Source: Pseudomonadota bacterium (lineage in GTDB: Bacteria; Pseudomonadota; Gammaproteobacteria; Pseudomonadales; Pseudohongiellaceae). From it: a stretch of DNA of 64,000 nucleotides. Below, piece by piece: positions 27,002-34,769 of the stretch. The stretch covers positions 208,034 to 272,033 of the forward strand of contig JAQCBT010000001.1 of assembly GCA_027621405.1 (NCBI GenBank). The letters run 5' to 3'. Position 1 is the stretch's first letter, and the number at the start of each line of letters is the position of its first letter. The notes under the pieces are model-generated. The model was not told the DNA's origin, ran no database searches, and was given only the letters and a program-made list of their open reading frames with translations. The position numbers and the translations under genes are program-made.

Positions 27002-29275
27002 ATGTCAGGGTCCAATGCTCCTGAAATCCTGCGCCAGCAGGTAGACAGTGTCTTCGCTCGATTACCTAGCTATCTGGTCCTGGACCTGGTTGCCGCTATC
27101 TTGCTGGCCGTATTTACCATGGCCATGATTGGCAACTACGCCACCAGCGCCTGGATATGGTTAAGCGCGGCTATCTCTATAAGTGTGTTGCGACTGGCAG
27201 CGGTATTGGGGTATCGCCACCTGGTGAAAATGCGGGATCACTTCAGCTACAAGTACTGGCTGATTCTGGTCTCAGCCCTGCTGTCCGGGCTCATCTGGGG
27301 CACTATCTCGTTGATCCATCCAACCCTCGGAGGCTTCGAGCCACCGCGAGGGGCAATGCTGATAGCGCCTGCGATAATGATGGGTAGTGCTGCGTTCAGC
27401 TATGCACCTGTCAGGACCGCCTTTTACCTGTTTGTGATTCCTGCCGGAATACTGCAGATCGTCTTCCTGCTCAACCTCGAGGGGTCGCAGAATGCCCAGT
27501 TGGCCATGGGTTTCGGTTTCGTCGTATTGATGAGTAGTCTGGTATGCAGTGCAATCCATCGAGACAAGCTGCAGGCAATTAAGAGCAGACTGCTGACGCA
27601 GTCGCTGCGCAGTGAATTGGCCCGGGATCATGACCGGCTGCAGGAAAAAGAAGCTGAACTTCTGCAGCGAATTCATCGCGAACAAGAACTGCTTCTCGAT
27701 AAGCAACAGTCCGATGACAAGCTGCAGATTGCAATTGAAGAGAAACTGCTATTGCTGGATGCGGTGAGCGAGGGAATCCTGGGGATTAATATCGATGGAA
27801 AGATTACTTTCGTCAATTCAGCGGCAATAAAGTTGCTGGCACTGGAGGAGAGTGCGCTCATTTACGAGCACGTTTTGGACATCGTCTGTCGTAGCACTAC
27901 GAAGGTCGGACTGGAGGCAGAGACGCGCAAAATATTACAGGATTGCATAGAGAATGGTACGTCCAACCAGGGCGTTAAGGGTATCTTCGCCGGGGGCGAG
28001 AACGTCCTCTTGCCGGTAACATTCTCGAGCAGGCCCATAAAGAAGGGCGATAAACTGATAGGCGTGGTACTCAGCTTTACTGATGACAGCAGGCAGAAGG
28101 AAATTGAAAGCAAGCTCATACAATCGCAGAAGATGGAGGCAATGGGCAGGATCACCGGTGGTGTGGCGCATGATTTCAACAACCTGCTCACAGTAATTAT
28201 CGGAAACCTGCAATTCCTGCGCCGACGGTACTTTGACAGCGGCAAAGGAAACGCTGGAGAACTGGTCGAAAAAATTCTGACCGCCGCGAAAAGCGGAGCC
28301 GAGTTGAATAATCGCTTGTTGAGCTTTTCGCGGGAACAATCGCTCCACAATGAGCCGGTGGATCTGGTAATACTTTTAGGTGAGATGCGCGAATTCGTGC
28401 AAAGAATCCTAGGGGAAGAGATCTCGGTTCATCTGCGAATCGAGGATAGTCCCGCTATCGCCATGCTTGACCGAACTCAATTCGAGAACGTGATAGTAAA
28501 TCTATGCCTGAATGCGAAAGATGCAATGCCTGACGGAGGTGATCTTATTATCAGCGGTAGTCACACGGTCCTGACGGAAAGCCCTGTGCTGTCGGCTGTA
28601 AATAGCCGACATTCCCATGGCGAGAAAGACTATTATGAACTTTCGATAACAGATACGGGCTGCGGTATACCTGTGGAAATACAGTCCAAGGTCTTTGATC
28701 CTTTCTTTACTACCAAGCCGAAGGGGGAAGGATCAGGTTTCGGTCTGAGTACTGCTTTTGGATTCATGCAACAATCTGGTGGAACGATCAAGTTGAGCAG
28801 CCAGGTAGGCAAGGGGACGACCTTCACCCTGCAGCTGCCCCTGGCGAAAGATGCTGAGCTTGAAGACTCGATACGAGCCACTGACCAGGCTGAGGGAATG
28901 TATAACGGCAAAGTTCTGGTTGTTGAAGATGACGCCGCCGTTCGCGATGTGGCCAGTCAGACACTGCTTGATGCTGGCTATGAAATAATTCAGGCAGTAG
29001 ACGGCCGTCAAGGGCTGGAAAAGTTCAAGGCGCACCCCGACATTGATCTTGTCTTCTCAGACATCGTCATGCCGGGTGGACTCACAGGGATCGAGATGGC
29101 ACAGACCATTCAACAATTGCGACCCGTACCGGTGCTGTTAGCGACTGGCTACACGGAAAAAATGCTAAAGGACAGGATAGAGAGCCAGCGCAATATACTG
29201 TGTATCTCCAAGCCTTACGATACCGACGAACTTCCTTCGCTAATTAACTCAATGATGACCAAAGAAGCCAGTTGA
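27002..29275 (+). CDS. Membrane hybrid sensor histidine kinase with C-terminal receiver
   Basis: A 757-residue protein. Five to six hydrophobic helices (about 25-185) are followed by a coiled coil (200-250) and a PAS domain (about 245-362). The HisKA dimerisation domain has phospho-acceptor H390 (GGVAHDFNNLLTVIIGNL). The HATPase domain has an N-box (NLCLNAKDAMP), a G1 box (DTGCGIP) and GEGSGFGLST. The C-terminal receiver (636-750) has D687 (FSDIVMPGG) and K737. The H-box type is that of NtrB-like/hybrid kinases. The signal and output are unknown; the downstream REC proteins are candidate partners by proximity only. The ATG at 27002 is the first good start. Confidence 0.92.
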   Translation: MSGSNAPEILRQQVDSVFARLPSYLVLDLVAAILLAVFTMAMIGNYATSAWIWLSAAISISVLRLAAVLGYRHLVKMRDHFSYKYWLILVSALLSGLIWGTISLIHPTLGGFEPPRGAMLIAPAIMMGSAAFSYAPVRTAFYLFVIPAGILQIVFLLNLEGSQNAQLAMGFGFVVLMSSLVCSAIHRDKLQAIKSRLLTQSLRSELARDHDRLQEKEAELLQRIHREQELLLDKQQSDDKLQIAIEEKLLLLDAVSEGILGINIDGKITFVNSAAIKLLALEESALIYEHVLDIVCRSTTKVGLEAETRKILQDCIENGTSNQGVKGIFAGGENVLLPVTFSSRPIKKGDKLIGVVLSFTDDSRQKEIESKLIQSQKMEAMGRITGGVAHDFNNLLTVIIGNLQFLRRRYFDSGKGNAGELVEKILTAAKSGAELNNRLLSFSREQSLHNEPVDLVILLGEMREFVQRILGEEISVHLRIEDSPAIAMLDRTQFENVIVNLCLNAKDAMPDGGDLIISGSHTVLTESPVLSAVNSRHSHGEKDYYELSITDTGCGIPVEIQSKVFDPFFTTKPKGEGSGFGLSTAFGFMQQSGGTIKLSSQVGKGTTFTLQLPLAKDAELEDSIRATDQAEGMYNGKVLVVEDDAAVRDVASQTLLDAGYEIIQAVDGRQGLEKFKAHPDIDLVFSDIVMPGGLTGIEMAQTIQQLRPVPVLLATGYTEKMLKDRIESQRNILCISKPYDTDELPSLINSMMTKEAS

Positions 29276-29336
29276 GGTTCTGTGCTTGATGGGTCTGAGT
29301 TAGGTATTCGCACAATCCGAGCTTTCAAACATTGGC

Positions 29337-29639
29337 TTAGCCATCAGAATCAAGCAATAGATAGGCTTTCTGCCGCCGATATTTGAGATGCAAATCCATC
29401 CAGACAGTTCGGGTCTCGGGGCTATCTGCCTTCTGTGCCTGGTTGTAGGCAAACAACTCCAAGGGATTCAGCCCGAGATCTTCCGCTATTCTGTAGCATT
29501 TGGAGTCGCTCAAGAGCCCACCTTTCCTGATTCTGCTCAGGTGCTGGCGTGACACACTGAGATACGCAGCCAGCTCACTATCGTTTTTGAGCCGCTTTTT
29601 TCTGATCAGCTCGTCGAGGTAGACATTAAAGTAGATCAT
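29337..29639 (-). CDS. Small XRE/Cro-type regulator (DUF3693-like)
   Basis: A 100-residue protein with a helix-turn-helix at about 18-55 (NDSELAAYLSVSRQHLSRIR) and a following segment (CYRIAEDLGLNPLELFAYN) typical of small phage- or plasmid-style repressors. The C-terminal part (AQKADSPETRTVWMDLHLKY) resembles DUF3693. AGGGAC precedes the ATG by seven bases. The upstream region holds three GTCACC/GGTGAC half-sites, consistent with autoregulation. Phage-like repressors without a phage nearby can be remnants or domesticated regulators; the target is unknown. Confidence 0.8.
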   Translation of the reverse strand: MIYFNVYLDELIRKKRLKNDSELAAYLSVSRQHLSRIRKGGLLSDSKCYRIAEDLGLNPLELFAYNQAQKADSPETRTVWMDLHLKYRRQKAYLLLDSDG

Positions 29640-29683
29640 TGAATGTCCCTGAATAAACTGCGGTGGAATTCTTTTGCTTCGCC

Positions 29684-29731
29684 GTCACCATGATGGGTGA
29701 CATGTTGTGTTTGTTGCTAGTTAATGTCACC
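29684..29731. promoter_or_regulatory. Candidate operator: three GTCACC half-sites
   Basis: GTCACC (29684-29689) and GGTGAC (29696-29701) form an inverted repeat with a 6-base spacer. The second half-site extends to GGTGACAT (29696-29703), which pairs with ATGTCACC (29724-29731) as a perfect 8-bp inverted repeat. They lie 45-92 bases upstream of the small XRE regulator start, where an autoregulatory operator would be expected. Binding is inferred. Confidence 0.45.
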
Positions 29732-30124
29732 AGATCAATTTACAAACTCTGCAGGCTTCCCGCATGCCGACACCCTCATGGAGGAATAGATTTGTGGAAG
29801 ACAAAAAACTGTAAGTTTTTAATTACCAGAAACTGAATCTGCTGACTGAAAGCAACTTCACAGAGCGTGTTTGCAAATATTCTTGCATTGGCTTGCATGA
29901 TTACACACCTGAATCGATAATCTAATACTCATTCATTATTTTGTATCTATTGTTTAATAACTAGGGTAATCACTAGAGGTAAAATTCCTACAACGATTGT
30001 TGTCGTCTTTTCTACTGTATGGCGATCACTTTACGCGCTATGGTGATTAGCTTGCAGTAACAAGTGTTCGCGCATTCTGGGTTCGTGTTCACTTGGCTTT
30101 AAGGAGCAGATTGGTAGCAGGCAT
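29732..30124. other. Gene-free AT-rich region upstream of the REC/EAL-like gene
   Basis: About 390 AT-rich bases without a supportable gene on either strand. GATCAC at 30025 and GTGATT at 30042, around TTTACGCGCTATG, form a short imperfect inverted repeat. An AAGGAG at 30102 is too far from the ATG at 30125 to be its Shine-Dalgarno. The promoter of the downstream gene is expected here but not pinpointed. Confidence 0.35.
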
Positions 30125-31345
30125 ATGGCAAGCAATATGAAACAGAAGCCGGATGTTCTCGTTATCGATGACGATACTCAAGTCAGTCAATTGATAATGA
30201 TGATTGCAGAAGGGTTGGGCTACACGACCAGTTCTATCCAGGCCTTTGAAGAAATTGAATCGACCCTGGACTCCATAACGCCAAGAATCATCTTTCTGGA
30301 TTTGCGTTTTGAGAATCACGATGGCCTGGAAATTCTGGAAATTCTGGCCACTCAGGAGAGCAAGGCGAGAATCGTGCTGATAAGCGGTGTCGACCAGGGG
30401 ATACTTGCATCTGCATGCCAGGCGGGTAAACAGAGCAAGCTAAAAATTGCCGGCTATATCCATAAGCCTTTCGATATAGATTTGCTGGAAAAATGCCTGA
30501 AGGAAGAGCTTGATGACCGATCCCGCTTTACATCTCCCAGGCTGCAGGAGGCACTGGGAGCCGGGGAATGCATCATTGAGTACCTGCCGATTTTCGACCT
30601 CAATGCCAGGGGTTCGCAATCGCCTCTCTGTGGCTTGGAGCTCAGTCCTTATTGGCGACGGGAATCGGATCAATCGCTATCCAGATGGCAGCTGGGCAAC
30701 AAGCTGAAGCTTCACAATCTCGTGGATGAATTCACGACGCTGTTACTGGACAAGACTTTTCAGTCCTATAAGGAATGGAATGCCAATAAAAGGCTGTTGC
30801 AGTTTAGTATCAGCATAGATGATGCGAGCCTGTTCGACCCAGAATGGCCAAGCTATCTCAAAAGCGAGATTCAGCGATTCGGCATTTCTCCTGAGCTGGT
30901 TACGATCTCTTTCAGTTATGCCGACGTCACAGGGAGAGTAAAAGATATAGTAGCGACATTGACCAGACTGCGCATTGGTGGATTCAAGATTGCTATTGAA
31001 ACCGAGGGTCGGGATTCAAATGAACTGGCAGAACTGCTGCACTTACCCATCAATGAGCTGCGTCTTAGTACTGAAGTGGTGAGTAAACTAGGCAGCGAGA
31101 TGGAATCTGAATTCATCGCGACAACACTGATCTGCATCGCCCAACGGCAGGGATTAATCACCACTGCGCTTGGTGTCGATTCCATGCCTACCCTGAAGTT
31201 CCTGCAAGAGGCGGGATGCACTAACGCCATGGGTCCTTTGTTCGGTAAATCCCTGTCGCTGAAGCAACTGATGGAGCTGGAAGAGCATGGTGCGCTTCCA
31301 GCCCTGCAGCCGGATGCCGAGAAGGGAAAGCTCTACGTAATCTGA
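30125..31345 (+). CDS. Response regulator with degenerate EAL domain
   Basis: A 406-residue protein. The N-terminal receiver (about 8-130) has D59 (IIFLDLRF) as phospho-acceptor, an acidic DDD at 15-17 and a lysine in YIHKPFD. The C-terminal 250 residues follow the EAL fold, but the catalytic positions are altered. EAL reads ELS (GLELSPYWRR), the DDFGTG metal motif reads ETEGRD, LKID reads LRLS, and AEGVE reads ALGVD. It should not hydrolyse c-di-GMP and may instead bind ligand or partner proteins. Upstream are a histidine kinase and a repressor; downstream is the convergent AsmA gene. A second ATG four codons in is an alternative start. Confidence 0.85.
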   Translation: MASNMKQKPDVLVIDDDTQVSQLIMMIAEGLGYTTSSIQAFEEIESTLDSITPRIIFLDLRFENHDGLEILEILATQESKARIVLISGVDQGILASACQAGKQSKLKIAGYIHKPFDIDLLEKCLKEELDDRSRFTSPRLQEALGAGECIIEYLPIFDLNARGSQSPLCGLELSPYWRRESDQSLSRWQLGNKLKLHNLVDEFTTLLLDKTFQSYKEWNANKRLLQFSISIDDASLFDPEWPSYLKSEIQRFGISPELVTISFSYADVTGRVKDIVATLTRLRIGGFKIAIETEGRDSNELAELLHLPINELRLSTEVVSKLGSEMESEFIATTLICIAQRQGLITTALGVDSMPTLKFLQEAGCTNAMGPLFGKSLSLKQLMELEEHGALPALQPDAEKGKLYVI

Positions 31346-31356
31346 CTTTACTATTC

Positions 31357-34300
31357 TCAGTTCTGTAGACGGTTCAACAAGTCGCCAACACGATCCCGTA
31401 TCTCATTCTGCAACAGGTTCGAGAGTATCTCTCGTCCATCGGGTAGGCAGCGTGGTGCAGCTAAGGTCCCGCTACAGGCGATCGGAACTCCGTAGCCACC
31501 GATGTCATACTCTTGATCGCCGCGTGTGGCAGTTGAGGCATCCACTGTTGTACTCAGGTTGTAGGCAATACTGTCGTCGTGCAGGTTGAGCAGGGTACCG
31601 CGACCGGTGATCTGGAAACCGGGCGATTTGATCAGCAGGTCGTTGCTGTTCACGACACCGTTCTCAAAGAGCAGGTTCGCCGTAAAGCTCTCGAAAGCCG
31701 TTTGCTGGCCGCGGTTCAGTTCGCCGGGTCGACGGCTGCGAATCATGGTCTCCAGTTGGGTGAGTACGCTGGCAACATCCACGCCGCTCAGTACCCCATC
31801 TTCCAGGTTTATGCGACCAGACCCATTGAGACCCTGCCGCAAGGCCAGGGTATCGGGCCCGCTGGTGCGCAAATCCAGTTGCAGGCTACCGCGGCCACTC
31901 ACGTAAGTACTATTCATCATGTCCTGCATTAGTGGCTCCATCGCCACCTGTTGCAGGTTAATGTTAGCGGTAGCAGTAGGAAGGGCGCCGCTTGCATCAA
32001 GCGCCATGCTGCCATTGAAGCTGCCCTGGTAGAGGTTACTGCGAAGCGGTGAAAGATTGATTCGACCATCGCGCGCTTCCAACGAGGCAGACACCTCGGA
32101 GAGAGAGATTCCTGTGACCTGGATCTGGCCAATATCCAGGTTGCCACGAATTGCCAGCTTGCGAAGTGTATCCACGGGAATCGGGTAAGAGGTGTCGCCA
32201 CTACTCTGGGTGGTAGCAGGCTGCGGCTCTGCGAGGTAGCGATCTACATCGATGGTGCTGACATCGACATCGACGATCCATTCCTGGATGGCCCCATTAG
32301 TCAGAGAGAGATTGCCCGTCACATGGGTGTCGTCCAGCTGTAGTGCCAGGTTTTCCAGGTTGAAGGCGCCTTGAGTCACTCTAAAATCGGTCCACAAGCT
32401 GACGGCCTGTAATACCGTCTCGTCAGCGGTGTCAGGCAGGGGTTGATTGAGCTGTTGTAACAGGCGCCGCAGGTTGAAGCTACTCACTTCCACATTGCCT
32501 CCCACCGTGGGCGTGCTGAAAAGTTCGTCAACGGTGATCCTGCCCCGGGTATCGAGACCTAGGCCGGTGAGCGTGAATTGCTCGACCTGCAGGCTCTCCC
32601 GCGGCACATTGATGCGGCTGCTGGCATTCAGGGCCACTGTAGCAGGCGAGTTGGGAATTCGATTGCCAGCCAGGACCAGTTCTACCCGCGCAGGGTTAAC
32701 TAACAAGGCGTTGCTGGTGCCACTGAACGCCAGGTTGACGGCCAGAGATCTTGTTACCTCGGCGATTTCCGGGTATTCCAGTACAGTAAGCAGGGTGCCC
32801 AGGTTGCTGCCGGAGAGTGAAAGCTCGCCAGACACATTGCCATTATTGCTGTTGATATTGGCCGCATCGAAACTGCCCCCTGCCTGCAAACCAAAAGCGC
32901 TGGCATCGAGGGTGGACACATCGATGGCGCCCGTACGCAGGTCGGCATTGAACGTGGTTGCCAGGGAAAACGCCTTATTCTGCAAGCCGCCGAGCTGACT
33001 GCCATAGAAAAAGATCGGTGATTCCTCTCCCGCGTAGAACCAGCCACCGATCTGCATCAGCAGGGGCAGGTCCGGACCGCTGGCCTGTAGCTGTCCCCTG
33101 GCATTGGGCTCATCTGAATCGAGGGCGCCGGCATTAACATTGCCGCTCACGGTTGCACCCAGCACTCGCATATCCAGGCGCGGTACATCCACGGTGCCGC
33201 GCTGCAGGTTGGCATCAAACTGGGCATTGATGTTGAAGGCCTTGTCGGGAACCTGCTGCATCAAGCGTCCGCCTTCTGCCAGTTTGGAGTTGTTGCCACC
33301 GGTGACCTGTCCAATCACTTCCAGTACCGAGGGCAAGTTCGGGCCCTGGGCATCCAGCTCGCCGCGCAGAATCGGCGCATCGGTGTTCAGGTTGCCCGCC
33401 TCCACAGTGCCAGTCACCGTGGTACCCAACAGGTTCAGTTGCAGGTTGGACAGGTTCACCTGGCCGCGTGCCGGTTGTGCTGCCACCCTGCTTTGCAGGT
33501 TAAAGCTTCTGTCGTTCAGCTGACCGAGCCTGGAAGCCAGATCGGTTACTCCAGCCATCCTGAACAGCATGGGCAGGTCATCCCCGCGTAGATCGATCTC
33601 CGTCTCCACCTGCGGTGCGTTGCTCTGCAGGCCGTTCACTGTCACCGTGGCATTGAGTTCTGTAGAGGGGGCAATCAGGCGCACCGGTTCCACCCGCAGA
33701 CTGTCGGCTCCCAGGTCGAAATGTAGTTCGGTATCCAGGCTGATGGTGGCGCGTCCGCCCGGCACATTACTGCCGCGCAGTTCGCTGACAAGCTGCATGG
33801 GGGCGATGTCGTAGCGGTCATTGTCCAGGTCGTAGTTCACCACACCGGTTACATTGACATCCGCGTCCAGCGCGGGATTATTGGCGGTGACACTGAATCC
33901 CAGGTCCACGTCGATGGGTTCACCATAGACCAAATCGTCTGTGGCGAAGCGGAAATCAGAGACGGTGAGGCGATTGCCGGTGATGCGGTCGTCGTAGGTG
34001 ATATTAATTCGCTCGATGCTGACACCACCGAGACGCAGGTCATTGAACGGCATGCCGGAGGAGGTCTGTACACCGGCCGTGTCGGCTTCAGATTCTGGGG
34101 TAAACGCAGCCCAGTTGCTGCGACCGTTCTCGTCTGTGATCAGGCTCGCGTCTACGCCCTGCAATACCACGGTATCGATCTCAAAGTTGCGGCGCAGCAT
34201 GGGTAGCAGGCGGGCACGGAAGGCAGCGTGTTCGATGCTCGCCAGCGGAGAAGTACCAAAGCCGGCAGGGTTGTCGACGACCACGTTGTCCACCGTGAGG

Positions 34301-34485
34301 CTGAACCAGGGATACAGCTCCATCTCGATATTGCCGTCCAGGCGCAGGCTGAGCCCGGCACGCTCAGCCACCTCGGCGATGATGCGCTCCTTGTAGTTGT
34401 TGGGATCGAAGGTCGCGATAAAGAGGAAGGCGGCGACAAGCACCAGCAGGAAGAGTCCGGCGACTGAGAGGACGATTTTTTTCAT
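31357..34485 (-). CDS. AsmA-family envelope protein
   Basis: A 1042-residue protein with one N-terminal membrane anchor (about 5-27), a periplasmic AsmA N-domain (FDPNNYKERIIAEVAERAG, then DNVVVDNPAGFG) and a long beta-repeat body. The C-terminal AsmA_2-like region includes GRGSLQLDLRTSGPDTLALR and a NGSGRINLEDGVLSGVDV motif. AsmA-like proteins are bridge-type lipid-transfer relatives that affect outer-membrane assembly and phospholipid transport; the exact role here is inferred. It is convergent with the REC/EAL-like gene (11-base gap). The ATG fits the membrane anchor. Confidence 0.92.
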   Translation of the reverse strand: MKKIVLSVAGLFLLVLVAAFLFIATFDPNNYKERIIAEVAERAGLSLRLDGNIEMELYPWFSLTVDNVVVDNPAGFGTSPLASIEHAAFRARLLPMLRRNFEIDTVVLQGVDASLITDENGRSNWAAFTPESEADTAGVQTSSGMPFNDLRLGGVSIERINITYDDRITGNRLTVSDFRFATDDLVYGEPIDVDLGFSVTANNPALDADVNVTGVVNYDLDNDRYDIAPMQLVSELRGSNVPGGRATISLDTELHFDLGADSLRVEPVRLIAPSTELNATVTVNGLQSNAPQVETEIDLRGDDLPMLFRMAGVTDLASRLGQLNDRSFNLQSRVAAQPARGQVNLSNLQLNLLGTTVTGTVEAGNLNTDAPILRGELDAQGPNLPSVLEVIGQVTGGNNSKLAEGGRLMQQVPDKAFNINAQFDANLQRGTVDVPRLDMRVLGATVSGNVNAGALDSDEPNARGQLQASGPDLPLLMQIGGWFYAGEESPIFFYGSQLGGLQNKAFSLATTFNADLRTGAIDVSTLDASAFGLQAGGSFDAANINSNNGNVSGELSLSGSNLGTLLTVLEYPEIAEVTRSLAVNLAFSGTSNALLVNPARVELVLAGNRIPNSPATVALNASSRINVPRESLQVEQFTLTGLGLDTRGRITVDELFSTPTVGGNVEVSSFNLRRLLQQLNQPLPDTADETVLQAVSLWTDFRVTQGAFNLENLALQLDDTHVTGNLSLTNGAIQEWIVDVDVSTIDVDRYLAEPQPATTQSSGDTSYPIPVDTLRKLAIRGNLDIGQIQVTGISLSEVSASLEARDGRINLSPLRSNLYQGSFNGSMALDASGALPTATANINLQQVAMEPLMQDMMNSTYVSGRGSLQLDLRTSGPDTLALRQGLNGSGRINLEDGVLSGVDVASVLTQLETMIRSRRPGELNRGQQTAFESFTANLLFENGVVNSNDLLIKSPGFQITGRGTLLNLHDDSIAYNLSTTVDASTATRGDQEYDIGGYGVPIACSGTLAAPRCLPDGREILSNLLQNEIRDRVGDLLNRLQN

Positions 34486-34769
34486 GGATGGATCAAAGAC
34501 AAGTTCAAGGGATGTGAATGAGTAGACCGTTGGAACGACTCCTGGATTTCAGGCGCCTGTTCCCGGCGGGCCCTATATGGAGACAGGAGTAAGACTCGTC
34601 AAGGGGCCAAGGGGTTTCACGGTAGCAATATTTTAAGGCTCAAGCGTGTAATAAGTAAGACGAGCAGTATATTTCTCTATGCCAAATGCAATTCGGGCAA
34701 GCCGAATTTCCTTAATTCCCCACGCCAGAGATGCTAGGCTGTCAAAAAACACTTTTACAGGAGTAAACC
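34486..34769. promoter_or_regulatory. Divergent intergenic region between AsmA and molybdenum hydroxylase genes
   Basis: 284 bases between two divergent starts, containing an AT-rich central stretch. The ACAGGAG just before 34770 is the ribosome binding site of the molybdenum hydroxylase. No further gene or clear promoter is seen. Confidence 0.4.
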
